Shown here piece by piece: positions 43,322 to 52,544 of a stretch of DNA of 64,000 bases (position 1 is the stretch's first letter; each line of letters begins with the position of its first letter). Both the position numbers and the translations under genes were made by a program. This DNA is from Acetobacter malorum (GTDB lineage Bacteria; Pseudomonadota; Alphaproteobacteria; Acetobacterales; Acetobacteraceae). A model generated the notes under the pieces. That model was not told where the DNA came from and made no database searches. It was given only the letters and a program-made list of their open reading frames with translations. The stretch covers positions 1-64,000 of the forward strand of contig NZ_JOPG01000010.1 in the NCBI RefSeq assembly GCF_002153605.1, read 5' to 3'.

Positions 43322-45577
43322 TTATTCTCCTTCCGCAACCAGAGAAGACGAGCCGGGTTTTGCTTTCCCCTCTGTATGACGGTTCTGCTGCATCCAGAGT
43401 GTGCGATAGATATCACACCGTTCCAGCAGAACGTCATGGGGCGCAATATCCGCCACAGACCCATGATCCATCACGCAGATCTGGTCACAATTTACGAGAG
43501 AAGACAGACGATGCGAGACAATGACCATAGTCCGGCCCTTGCCGATCCGCTCAAGGTTGGCGTTCACCAAGGCTTCACTTTCCGGATCAAGCGCTGATGT
43601 CGCTTCATCCAGAATCATTAGCTTGGGATCGGTAATCACCGCGCGCGCAATTGCCAGACGCTGACGCTGACCACCCGAAATGTTAGTAGAACCCTCTTCA
43701 ATGAAGGTCTCATAGCCAGCGGGCATACGTTCAATAAATTCTTCAGCACCAGCCATACGCGCCGCACGCACGACATCGTCAATCGTATAGCCGGGACGAC
43801 CAGCCGTAATGTTCTCGCGGATGGTCCCCCGGAACAAGAAGTTATCCTGCAGCACCACCCCGAAAGACCGCCGCAGATGCGTCAGATTGATTTCACGCAG
43901 GTCAATTCCGTCCAGTTTCAGGTAACCCGTATAGGACCGGCTGACCCCCTGCAGCAGTCGGGTGATGGTGGATTTCCCCGAACCGCTTCGCCCGACCAGC
44001 CCTAGCATCGTTCCGGCAGGGACTTCAAAATTCACATCATTCAGAGCTTTGGAGGTCGAACCCGGATAGGTAAAATCCACACCATCAAATGACAGAGCGC
44101 CTTTAATCGGAGGTCGCATCCCCGTGGTCAACGCCTTGGTTTCCGTCGGCTGATTCAATACGGAGGCAGCCTCGCTCAGAGAGGTCATAACTTCGTTAAA
44201 ATCATCCAAAAGCTTAGCAAACCCGACAAGCGGGGATGCCACGCGCCCCCCGAGCATCATAAACGCCACCAGCCCACCCACTCCAACAGACGACGGACTT
44301 ACCAGCGCCAAATAAGCGCCGATCATGATAATGCCTCGATTGATAAACAGATCCAGCGGCATCACCAGCGTTTGCGGCCAGTTAGACATCCGCCCAACCG
44401 CCAGTTTCCAGCGAATTACAATAGAGGTTGATTCGTCCCAGACCTGTTTGCGCATATTTTCCAATGCCAGCGTCTTTAAAGTCCGGATACCCGCAACCGT
44501 TTCGTACAAAATTGCCCCTCGTTCACGCTCAGCCTGCATTTGCTTTGTCATAACCTTCGCAACCGGCCCCATGAAAATCACAACGATCAAGCCAATACAG
44601 CCCGCCGCAGCAACCGTCATCCACGCAAGACTGGAACTGAGATAAAACAAAAATGGTAAAATAACGAACAAGGTAAACAGGTCCAAAAAGGTCGACATCA
44701 GTCTGCCGGTCAGAAAGTCACGTACCTTGTAGATAGCCATGACACGACCAAGAATATTCCCCGCCTGCTGCCTTTCAAAATACTCCAGTGGCAAAGAAAC
44801 CAAGCGACTAAACACATGCAGGGAAATACGAGAATCAATACGGGTTGTTAGCACCAGCGAGAGTTCCCGCCGTCCATACGTCAGCAACACTTCATAGACT
44901 GAAAAAACAACAATAATCCCACTAATCGAAATCAGAGTGGACATGGACTTATAATTCACCACACGATCAATGACCTGCATGACAATAAGTGGTGGAAAAA
45001 TCTGCAGAATACTAAGCGTCATCGAGGCAATGGCGATATCACGCAAAGACCGCTTTTCTCGCAGAACCATCTTGGCCAGCCAGGTCAGATTAATCGGCGC
45101 TTCTGCTTCAGACTGATCCCGTCGCCGCTTGATCAGCAGCACATCACCGGTCCATATCCGGCTCAGGCGCAGTTCATCAACCGGCACGGGAGCCGCGGCT
45201 TCATCTTTCAGCGGGTCGCGCAGCCAGACAACACCCTTACCGGGGTCTGCCCCAACCATAATCGCCGCAGAACCATCACGGAACATCAGCACGATCGGCG
45301 GCGAGTTGGTCATCTTGACCAGATAGCGCCACTTGATGCGCATCCCCTTGGCGACCGCACCCTGTTCTTCCAGCCAGCGCACCAAAGTAGCAGGCGAAGG
45401 GCTTTCTTCCCCCGGCTCTGCTGCAAAATCGCGGATATCCAGTTCCAGCCCATGGAAACGCGCAGCGGCAACAACCGCACGCAGGCGAATGATGGCTGGG
45501 CTCAGGCGGGAGGCACTCTCATGGCCTGGATCAGAAGAAGGGCCAGAAACATCAGGCACATGATCAGTCTGGTTCAC
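43322..45577 (-). CDS. Type I secretion ABC transporter with C39-like domain
   Basis: About 751 residues. The N-terminal 130 residues form a C39-peptidase-like domain in which the catalytic Cys is absent (VAAARFHGLELDIRDF, then SPATLVRWLEEQGAVAKG), so it should bind substrate rather than cleave it. Six membrane helices follow, then the ATPase with Walker A GRSGSGKST, signature NISGGQRQRLA and Walker B LMILDEATSALD. This layout is that of HlyB/LapB-type exporters of RTX proteins. The frame reaches a TTG at 45643; the GTG at 45577 follows AAAGGG at 6 nt and is preferred. It starts the secretion/glycosylation cluster. Confidence 0.92.
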   Translation of the reverse strand: MNQTDHVPDVSGPSSDPGHESASRLSPAIIRLRAVVAAARFHGLELDIRDFAAEPGEESPSPATLVRWLEEQGAVAKGMRIKWRYLVKMTNSPPIVLMFRDGSAAIMVGADPGKGVVWLRDPLKDEAAAPVPVDELRLSRIWTGDVLLIKRRRDQSEAEAPINLTWLAKMVLREKRSLRDIAIASMTLSILQIFPPLIVMQVIDRVVNYKSMSTLISISGIIVVFSVYEVLLTYGRRELSLVLTTRIDSRISLHVFSRLVSLPLEYFERQQAGNILGRVMAIYKVRDFLTGRLMSTFLDLFTLFVILPFLFYLSSSLAWMTVAAAGCIGLIVVIFMGPVAKVMTKQMQAERERGAILYETVAGIRTLKTLALENMRKQVWDESTSIVIRWKLAVGRMSNWPQTLVMPLDLFINRGIIMIGAYLALVSPSSVGVGGLVAFMMLGGRVASPLVGFAKLLDDFNEVMTSLSEAASVLNQPTETKALTTGMRPPIKGALSFDGVDFTYPGSTSKALNDVNFEVPAGTMLGLVGRSGSGKSTITRLLQGVSRSYTGYLKLDGIDLREINLTHLRRSFGVVLQDNFLFRGTIRENITAGRPGYTIDDVVRAARMAGAEEFIERMPAGYETFIEEGSTNISGGQRQRLAIARAVITDPKLMILDEATSALDPESEALVNANLERIGKGRTMVIVSHRLSSLVNCDQICVMDHGSVADIAPHDVLLERCDIYRTLWMQQNRHTEGKAKPGSSSLVAEGE

Positions 45578-45718
45578 GAACAACCCTTTTGGCAAAACCT
45601 TAATACGCGGTCCGAACGCCTTAGATCGCCAGCTCCCGGACAAAAGCTCTTATGACAGGGTGTGAGGATGACCTCAAAGTGTTTCTCGATCTTCATCCCG
45701 CCATCCCGCGTTATTTCT

Positions 45719-46165
45719 TCAACAATAACAGGAAAAACGGCTGGAAACCGCCTCCAGTCCATAAAGAGAAAAAACCAGAGGATCAGACTGCAACGCCTGC
45801 GTCAAACCCGCCATATCCTGTGCAGGACAAATCAGGCAGAGGGTCTGAAAAAAAACACATTCTCCGCGAGCGCGCTCCTGCATCAGGCCAGCCAGAAAAC
45901 GTCCCAACTGGCTGCCTCCCTGACAGCAGACGCACCCACTGCCATGGTCGGCCCCATCTCCCTGCGGAGCCCATGTCCGCACGGCACCCCATCCAGCCTG
46001 CTGCGAAGGGGAAGGCTGAAGTGCGAGAAAGACCGCCAGATTGTCCGGCTGGGCCAGCCCCGCAGCATCCTCCACGGACAGCAGCTTCAACCGGATCCGC
46101 CGGTCCTCCGGACCTTTCCAGGACAGAGGACTGGTAGACACAGATGCCGCTCTCTGGAATAACAC
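45719..46165 (-). CDS. Hypothetical protein with a CobW-like CxCC segment
   Basis: A 148-residue frame starting at GTG with GGAGGG 4 nt before it. The second half resembles the middle of CobW/G3E GTPases: GCVCCQGGSQLGRFLAGLM (Cys78, Cys80, Cys81), RARGECVFF, CPAQDM, QALQSDPLVFSLYGLEAV. The P-loop expected upstream in that family is missing, so it is either a degenerate relative or a remnant. It lies 55 bp from the divergent, cobalamin-dependent metH and 141 bp upstream of the secretion ATPase, on the ATPase's strand. Frames on the opposite strand across this stretch show no family features. Confidence 0.5.
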   Translation of the reverse strand: MLFQRAASVSTSPLSWKGPEDRRIRLKLLSVEDAAGLAQPDNLAVFLALQPSPSQQAGWGAVRTWAPQGDGADHGSGCVCCQGGSQLGRFLAGLMQERARGECVFFQTLCLICPAQDMAGLTQALQSDPLVFSLYGLEAVSSRFSCYC

Positions 46166-46220
46166 TCTACCCTCCGGACCGGCGTCCGACCGAGGCTCTT
46201 CTTCCCGTTTTTTGTGATTT

Positions 46221-49200
46221 ATGGGTGCCATGTCTTCTCGTCTTCCGCTTCTCGATGCTCTGCGCAATCAGGTCCTGCTGTGTGACGGAGGGATGGGTTC
46301 GCGCATCCAGATGCTCGATCTGGATCTGAAACGGGATTACTGGGGGCAGGAAAACTGCACGGAAATCCTGACACTCTCGCGGCCTGAACTGATCCGGGAA
46401 ATCCACCGCGGCTATTATGAGGCCGGGGCGGACATGGTGGAAACCAACACATTTGGTGGCTCTCCCATCACTCTGAGCGAATTTGATCTGGCTGACAAGA
46501 CGCGTGAGATCAACCGCAACTCCGCCATTCTGGCACGGGAAGCGGCGGAAAGTTTTGCTGATGGCCGCACCCGCTATGTGGTGGGCTCTGTCGGGCCGGG
46601 CACCAAACTGCCGTCTCTTGGCAATGTGGATTATGACACGCTGGAAGCCGCCCTTGCCGAGCAGGGACGCGGCCTGATTGAAGGCGGCGTGGACGCTATC
46701 CTGATTGAAACCTGCCAGGATACGTTGCAGATCAAGGCTGCCGTCAACGGCATGAAAATTGCTCGCGCGGAACTGGGCACGACCACGCCCATTTTTGTGC
46801 AGGTGACGGTCGAGACCACCGGCACGCTGCTGGTCGGCCCGGATATTGCTGCTGCGGCCACGGTCATCCACAGCCTTGATGTGGACCTGATGGGCCTGAA
46901 CTGCGCCACCGGCCCGCAGGAAATGGCCGAGCATGTCCGCTGGCTGTCCGAAAACTGGCCGCGCCTGATTTCCGTCCAGCCGAACGCTGGCCTGCCGGAA
47001 CTGGTGGACGGTCAGACCCGCTATCCCCTCTCCCCGGAAGACATGGCGACGTGGGTCGAACGCTTTATTGTGGAAGACGGGCTGAACATGGTGGGTGGCT
47101 GCTGTGGCACCTCCACCCCGCATATTGCAGCGCTTGATGCTATGCTGCGCCGCCGCGCGGAAGGCACCGGCCAGCATCGTCCTGCCCCTGTGCCCAAAAA
47201 ATCCGTGTGGATTCCCTCCGTCGCCAGCCTGTATTCTCAGGTGCCGCTGCGGCAGGAAAATGCCTATTTCTCCATTGGTGAACGCTGTAACGCCAACGGT
47301 TCCAAAAAATGGCGCGAACTACAGGAAGCGCATGACTGGGACGGCTGCGTGGCCCTTGGCCGTGAGCAGGCCAAGGAAGGCTCCAACGCGCTGGATATTT
47401 GCACCGCCTTTGTCGGTCGCAATGAACGCGCAGAGATGGATGAAGTCATCAAACGCTTCACCTCCTCCGTCAACGCGCCGCTGGTCATCGATTCCACTGA
47501 AACACCGGTGATTGAAGCCGCCCTGAAGCTGCATGGTGGCAAGCCCATCATCAACTCCATCAACTTTGAAGATGGGGAAGGCCCGGCCACGGACCGTATG
47601 CGTCTGGCCCGCAAATTTGGCGCGGCAGTCGTGGCACTGACCATTGATGAAGTCGGCATGGCCCGCCGCCCGGAAGACAAGCTGCGTATTGCCACCCGTC
47701 TGGTTGAGTTTGCCTGCGAGAAATACGGTCTGCCGCAGTCGGACCTGATGATTGATCCGCTGACCTTCACCATCGCCACCGGTGCGGAAGATGACCGCAA
47801 GCTGGGCCTGTGGACGCTGGAAGGCATCCGCATGATCCGCGAGGCCTTCCCTGATATTCAGATTGTTCTGGGTCTGTCCAACATCTCCTTCGGGCTGAAC
47901 CCGGCGGCCCGTGCGGTGCTGAACTCGGTCTATCTGGACCACGCCGTGAAAGCCGGCATGACCGCCGCCATTGTGCATGTGTCCAAAATCCGCCCGCTGC
48001 ACATGATCGCCCCGGAAGAAGTGAAGGTTGCCGAAGACCTGATCTTTGACCGACGGACGGAAGATTATGACCCGCTGCAAAAGCTGCTGGCTCTGTTTGC
48101 GGACCGTAAGGCGTCTGAAGCTGTTAAGCGCAAACGCGCAGAGACCGTGGAAGAACGCCTGCGCGACCGCATTGTGGATGGCGACCGCAAGGGGCTGGAA
48201 GCGGACCTTGATGAAGCGATGGGCAAAATGCCGCCGCTGGAAATCATCAACACCGTTCTGCTGGACGGCATGAAGGTGGTGGGCGAGCTGTTCGGCTCCG
48301 GCAAGATGCAGCTCCCCTTCGTGCTGCAATCTGCCGAGACCATGAAGGCCGCCGTGGCGCATCTTGAGCCGCATATGGAACGCGCAGAAGGCCAGCAGCG
48401 CGGCACCATCGTGCTCGCCACGGTTAAGGGCGACGTGCATGACATCGGCAAAAATCTGGTCGATATCATCCTGACCAATAACGGCTACCGCGTGGTTAAT
48501 CTGGGCATCAAGGTGCCGGTCGCGGACATGATTGAGTCAGCCCGCAAGGAAAAGGCCGACGCCATTGGGATGTCCGGCCTGCTGGTGAAGTCCACCGTCA
48601 TCATGCGAGAAAATCTGGAAGAGATTTCCCGCGCGGGGCTGGATGTGCCGGTGCTTCTGGGCGGCGCGGCCCTGACCCGCAATTACGTGGAAGAAGACTG
48701 CGTGGCCGCCTACGCCCCCACCGGGCGCGTGGCCTATGCACGCGATGCGTTTGACGGCCTGACCCTGATGGATCAGATCGCGCAGAACGGCTTTGATGAC
48801 TATCTGGCCGCTGTCAGCAAAAAGCGCGAGGGCAAAACCACCCGTCGCAACGCCCGTGCGCCGGAGCAGGCGGAAACGCGCGGCTTTACCCCCATCGATC
48901 CCGCTGCGGCCCGCGCCCGGCGCGAACGGATGACGGCAGATGAAACGCAGCTGACGCCACCTTTCTGGGGGCCGCGCGTCCTGACTGCCACGCCGGAAGC
49001 CATTCTGCCATTCCTGAATGAGCGCGCCCTCTATCAGTTCCAGTGGGGCTTCCGGAAACAGGGCCGCTCTCTGGATGACTTCCTGAAATGGGCCAAGCAG
49101 GATCTGCGCCCCATTCTGCGCCGCATGCTGGACCTGTCGGCCAAGGAAAACATTCTGTCCCCGCAGGCCTCCTATGGGTACTGGAAAGCCGCAGGGGACG

Positions 49201-49736
49201 GGAACGACCTCGTGCTGTTTGAAGAAGACGGCACGACGGAAGCCGCCCGCTTCACCCTGCCCCGCCAGCCGCGTGAAGATGGCGAGTGCATTGCCGACTT
49301 CGTGCGCGATATCAACGATGCTGAACGTGATGTCGTCGGCCTGCAGGTCGTCACAGTGGGCCAGAAGGCATCTGACATTGCGCGCGACTGGTTTGAAGAA
49401 AACCGCTATCAGGACTACCTCTACCTGCATGGCCTCTCAGTCGAGATGGCGGAAGCCATGGCGGAATACACCCACAAGCGCATTCGCTCGGAACTGGGTT
49501 TTGCGGCAGAGGATGCGCGCGACATGGATACCCTGCTCCAGCAGGGCTATCGTGGGTCTCGCTATTCCTTCGGCTATCCGGCCTGCCCGAGGCTGGAAGA
49601 TCAGCACCCCATCCTGAGGTTGCTGGATGCGGAACGTATTGGGGTTTCCCTGACGGACGGGGATCAGCTCCACCCGGAACAGTCCACCTCCGCTCTTGTT
49701 ATCCTTAACAAACATGCGAAATACTTCACCATCTGA
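46221..49736 (+). CDS. metH: Cobalamin-dependent methionine synthase
   Basis: A 1171-residue enzyme moving the methyl of methyltetrahydrofolate to homocysteine. Domains in order: homocysteine-binding with zinc cysteines in LNCATGP and GGCCGTSTPHI (about 10-325); pterin-binding from GERCNANGSKKWRE (about 350-610); cap and cobalamin-binding with the axial His motif DVHDIGKN (about 735-742) and SGLLVKSTVIM; and the SAM-dependent reactivation domain (about 900-1165) with GYPACPRLEDQ. Either ATG (46221 or 46230) could be the start. No cobalamin riboswitch is visible upstream. A short hairpin (49756-49775) separates it from the next gene. Confidence 0.96.
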   Translation: MGAMSSRLPLLDALRNQVLLCDGGMGSRIQMLDLDLKRDYWGQENCTEILTLSRPELIREIHRGYYEAGADMVETNTFGGSPITLSEFDLADKTREINRNSAILAREAAESFADGRTRYVVGSVGPGTKLPSLGNVDYDTLEAALAEQGRGLIEGGVDAILIETCQDTLQIKAAVNGMKIARAELGTTTPIFVQVTVETTGTLLVGPDIAAAATVIHSLDVDLMGLNCATGPQEMAEHVRWLSENWPRLISVQPNAGLPELVDGQTRYPLSPEDMATWVERFIVEDGLNMVGGCCGTSTPHIAALDAMLRRRAEGTGQHRPAPVPKKSVWIPSVASLYSQVPLRQENAYFSIGERCNANGSKKWRELQEAHDWDGCVALGREQAKEGSNALDICTAFVGRNERAEMDEVIKRFTSSVNAPLVIDSTETPVIEAALKLHGGKPIINSINFEDGEGPATDRMRLARKFGAAVVALTIDEVGMARRPEDKLRIATRLVEFACEKYGLPQSDLMIDPLTFTIATGAEDDRKLGLWTLEGIRMIREAFPDIQIVLGLSNISFGLNPAARAVLNSVYLDHAVKAGMTAAIVHVSKIRPLHMIAPEEVKVAEDLIFDRRTEDYDPLQKLLALFADRKASEAVKRKRAETVEERLRDRIVDGDRKGLEADLDEAMGKMPPLEIINTVLLDGMKVVGELFGSGKMQLPFVLQSAETMKAAVAHLEPHMERAEGQQRGTIVLATVKGDVHDIGKNLVDIILTNNGYRVVNLGIKVPVADMIESARKEKADAIGMSGLLVKSTVIMRENLEEISRAGLDVPVLLGGAALTRNYVEEDCVAAYAPTGRVAYARDAFDGLTLMDQIAQNGFDDYLAAVSKKREGKTTRRNARAPEQAETRGFTPIDPAAARARRERMTADETQLTPPFWGPRVLTATPEAILPFLNERALYQFQWGFRKQGRSLDDFLKWAKQDLRPILRRMLDLSAKENILSPQASYGYWKAAGDGNDLVLFEEDGTTEAARFTLPRQPREDGECIADFVRDINDAERDVVGLQVVTVGQKASDIARDWFEENRYQDYLYLHGLSVEMAEAMAEYTHKRIRSELGFAAEDARDMDTLLQQGYRGSRYSFGYPACPRLEDQHPILRLLDAERIGVSLTDGDQLHPEQSTSALVILNKHAKYFTI

Positions 49737-49755
49737 GACCTGCCCGGGTCTGTAA

Positions 49756-49775
49756 TACCCCTCTGGTCAGGGGTA
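49756..49775 (+). repeat. Intercistronic hairpin after metH
   Basis: Perfect 7-bp arms TACCCCT and AGGGGTA around a 6-nt loop, 20 bp after metH. There is no T tract, so it is not a convincing terminator; it may be a processing or mRNA-end element. Confidence 0.5.
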
Positions 49776-49823
49776 AGCCGGGCTCCCCGGTCCTGACCGC
49801 TGAACCAGAAGGGAACTGCCACC

Positions 49824-51521
49824 TTGGAACTGCTGACACTTGTTGATCTTGCCGGAAGCGTCGCCCTGCTGCTGTGGGGCGTGCATATGGTGCAGACCGG
49901 CGTGCAGCGGGCCTGCGGCGCACGGCTGAACAGCCTGCTCTCCCGTATGCTGGGCAACCGGTTTCAGGCCTTCCTGACCGGCCTTGGCATTACGGCGGTT
50001 CTCCAGTCTTCCACCGCCACCGGGCTGATGATTACCGGTCTGGCCGCCCGCGGGCAGCTGGAACTGGCCCCGGCACTGGCTGTCATGCTGGGGGCGAATG
50101 TCGGCACCACGCTGATTGTTCAGCTACTCTCTTTTGATGTCGCTGCCATCGCCCCCGTCTTTGTGCTGACAGGCGTCATGCTGTTCCGGCGTGGGCAGGG
50201 TACATGGCGCGATTCCGGGCGCGTCTTTATCGGTCTGGGGCTGATCCTCATCTCCCTGCGGCAGTTCCTCGTGCTGCTTGGCCCCTACACACACCGGCCG
50301 GAACTGACCGCCGTGCTGGGCGCCATGAGCTCGCACGATCTGGCGGCCGTGCTGCTGGGAGCCGTCATTACTTGGATCAGCCACTCTTCCGTGGCGACAG
50401 TCATGCTGATCACCACCTTTGCCACCAGCGGTACCATTCCGGTGGAAACCGCGCTGGCGCTGGTGCTGGGGGCTAATATCGGCACGTCCATCAACCCCGT
50501 GGTGGAAGGCAGCCGGACAGACCTGACAGCCCGCCGCATTTCTATGGGCAATCTGCTGGTGCGTGTGGTGGGGGCTGGCCTGCTACTACCCATCCTGCCC
50601 TGGCTGAGTGCGCTTGTTGCCCGTATGGAACCGGATGCGGCGCGTCAGGTGGCGGACTTCCACACGCTGTTCAACATCCTGCTGGCCATGCTGATGATCC
50701 CGCTGCTCAACAGCTACGCCCGCCTGATGATGCGTCTGATCCCCACCCCACCGCAGACCGCCCGGCAAACACCCGGCACCCCGCTCTATCTGGACCGGCT
50801 GTTGCTGGACAAAGCCCCGCAGCTTGCTGTTGGAAGTGCAACGCGGGAAGCCATGCGGCTGTGTGACCTGCTGGCCGCCATGCTCGATGCCATGCGGGAT
50901 GGGCTGACTTCTTCCGACCCGGCGCGCGCCGGTGCGGCTCGTCCGCTCGGCAACGCTATGGAAGATCTGGGCAATGCCATCCGCTCCTATCTGGCCGGGC
51001 TGGACCCGGAGACGGCAAACCAGCGGGAAATGGATCGGGCGGAAGATATTCTGGCGTTCACCACCCAGCTCCTGCACGCTGAGGATATTGTGGAGCGCAG
51101 CCTTGTGCCCATGGTGCAGAAAATGGCCCGTCAGCGCTTGCAGCTTCCGCAGACTCTGCTGGCCCCGGTACTGACCATGGCTACCCAGCTGACCACCAAT
51201 CTGAATGTCTGCGCCACCGTGCTGCTGGGGACGGAACGCGGCATGCCCAACCCGCTGAACGGCCAGAAGGACTTCTTCCGCGATCTGGAAATTGAGGCCA
51301 CCACGGCCTATTTCGAGCGCCTGCGCAAACAGACTTCTGACGCCTCATCCACCACCGAAGGTCATGACATCTCCCTGCAGGATGAAGAGGTGACGTATCA
51401 GCTCACCCTGCTGCGTGACCTGCGGCGCGTGAACACACATATTGTCGCCGCCTCCACCTATCCCATGACGCCGGGCGAGGATGAGCTGTTTGTACAGGGG
51501 CCCGCTGAGCAGGAAGGTTGA
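49824..51521 (+). CDS. Na/Pi cotransporter family protein with PhoU-like domain
   Basis: A 565-residue membrane protein. The two inverted halves carry the paired QSS-type motifs QSSTATGLMITGLA (about 53-66) and ISHSSVATVMLITTFA (about 185-200), with GANVGTTLIVQ and GANIGTSINPVVEG after them, as in NptA/YjbB transporters. The cytosolic C-terminal 220 residues are helical and PhoU-like. YjbB in E. coli exports phosphate; direction here is unknown. The start is a TTG preceded by GAAGGGA, and the protein opens directly into the first membrane helix. Confidence 0.88.
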   Translation: MELLTLVDLAGSVALLLWGVHMVQTGVQRACGARLNSLLSRMLGNRFQAFLTGLGITAVLQSSTATGLMITGLAARGQLELAPALAVMLGANVGTTLIVQLLSFDVAAIAPVFVLTGVMLFRRGQGTWRDSGRVFIGLGLILISLRQFLVLLGPYTHRPELTAVLGAMSSHDLAAVLLGAVITWISHSSVATVMLITTFATSGTIPVETALALVLGANIGTSINPVVEGSRTDLTARRISMGNLLVRVVGAGLLLPILPWLSALVARMEPDAARQVADFHTLFNILLAMLMIPLLNSYARLMMRLIPTPPQTARQTPGTPLYLDRLLLDKAPQLAVGSATREAMRLCDLLAAMLDAMRDGLTSSDPARAGAARPLGNAMEDLGNAIRSYLAGLDPETANQREMDRAEDILAFTTQLLHAEDIVERSLVPMVQKMARQRLQLPQTLLAPVLTMATQLTTNLNVCATVLLGTERGMPNPLNGQKDFFRDLEIEATTAYFERLRKQTSDASSTTEGHDISLQDEEVTYQLTLLRDLRRVNTHIVAASTYPMTPGEDELFVQGPAEQEG

Positions 51522-51958
51522 CCAGCCTCCCTTCTCCCGCCCATCATGACAACATGCCGCACGTGTCCGATCCTAAAGCTCGCCCCTCCCTGACTTCCGG
51601 GAAAACTCCTGCCCCGGCAGGATTCCGTACGGCTTCCGCACAGTCTGCGCCCTCGCCAGAGCAGCAGGCTGTTATCAAGCGGCTCAGTCAAACGATGGGG
51701 CAGCACGCCACAGCTTGCACAGCGGCCTTTATTGCCAGAAACCACCCCGATATCATCCGGGAAAGCGCTGCCTTCATGCGCAGTCTGGAAGCCGTCTGGG
51801 CGGAGGAAGGTCTGGACCCAACAGATGTGTGGACCGAACTGCTCCGCCGGATTGAGGTGGGCGATCTCTTTCTGCGCCTCAACCAGCCGCCGCACCGCAA
51901 GAAACTGAACGGCAAAGCCGTCCGCCCCTGGCGGATTTCCACCAGCAAGCTCCCCTGA
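51518..51958 (+). CDS. Hypothetical protein, 146 aa
   Basis: A small soluble protein I do not recognise. The first 45 residues are low-complexity (Pro, Ser, Ala). The remainder has helices with MGQHATACTAAFIARNHPDII, FMRSLEAVWAEEGLDP and WTELLRRIEVGDLFLRL, followed by a basic end. The start is a TTG overlapping the stop of the preceding gene, with AGGA close by; an ATG at 51554 is a possible alternative. It lies 15 bp before the CvpA gene, so it is likely part of a transcript with cvpA and purF. Confidence 0.55.
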   Translation: MTSLPSPAHHDNMPHVSDPKARPSLTSGKTPAPAGFRTASAQSAPSPEQQAVIKRLSQTMGQHATACTAAFIARNHPDIIRESAAFMRSLEAVWAEEGLDPTDVWTELLRRIEVGDLFLRLNQPPHRKKLNGKAVRPWRISTSKLP

Positions 51959-51973
51959 GAGACGTTTGCCCCC

Positions 51974-52498
51974 ATGGCAGCCATCGACATCATTTCCCTT
52001 GTGATTGTGGGGGTTTCAGCCCTGCATGGTCTGTGGCGTGGCTTCACCCGGCAGGCGCTGGGCCTTGGCGGCTGGATCCTGGCCATTCTGCTGGCCTGCC
52101 GGTTCTATCCCGTGCTCATCCCCTGGACGACCCCTTACCTCTCCAACCCTCTGGCCGCCCATGCCGCAGCATTTGTTATCCTGCTGCTGGGGCTGCTGAT
52201 TGCGGCGGCCCTGTTCTCGGCCTTTATCGTCCGACTGGTGCATCTGACGGCGCTGAGCAGTCTGGACCGCACGCTAGGGTGTGGCTTTGGGGTCATACGT
52301 GGTGGATTACTTGTTGTGCTGCTGTTTATGGCCGCACAGTGGTTCATGATGCCGGAAGATATGGCCAGCCTTGAGGCAAATGGGCGACTCACCCCTTATA
52401 TTCGCCTCGGCGCAGCCTATATCCAACCATTCCTGCCGGTTTTCAGTGCGAAAGGGGTTGCACCGAATCTCTCCACGGGTCATGACGCCACCTTGTGA
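51974..52498 (+). CDS. CvpA family membrane protein
   Basis: A 174-residue protein with four hydrophobic segments. The opening AIDIISLVIVGVSALHGLWRGFTRQALGLGGWILA matches the CvpA (colicin V production) family, and the pattern DRTLGCGFGVIRGGLLVVL is its second landmark. CvpA is an inner-membrane protein linked to colicin V production and envelope stress; it frequently precedes purF, as here. The purF start is 46 bp downstream. Confidence 0.9.
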   Translation: MAAIDIISLVIVGVSALHGLWRGFTRQALGLGGWILAILLACRFYPVLIPWTTPYLSNPLAAHAAAFVILLLGLLIAAALFSAFIVRLVHLTALSSLDRTLGCGFGVIRGGLLVVLLFMAAQWFMMPEDMASLEANGRLTPYIRLGAAYIQPFLPVFSAKGVAPNLSTGHDATL

Positions 52499-52544
52499 TC
52501 TCTTGCGGCCCTATGCCGGCTATTTGCGGAGGCCCTGCGCACCG

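Noticed and set aside
45652-46162. Two overlapping plus-strand frames opposite the CobW-like gene
   Set aside because: Neither shows family motifs or a good ribosome site, whereas the minus-strand frame has a CxCC segment and GGAGGG before its GTG.
46166-46220. Possible cobalamin or SAM riboswitch upstream of metH
   Set aside because: Only 55 bp separate metH from the divergent gene, and no B12 box or SAM aptamer pattern is visible there or just upstream.
52371-52544. Longer purF reading from 52371
   Set aside because: The extension overlaps the end of cvpA and would put over 80 residues before the catalytic Cys; the ATG at 52545 gives a normal propeptide.
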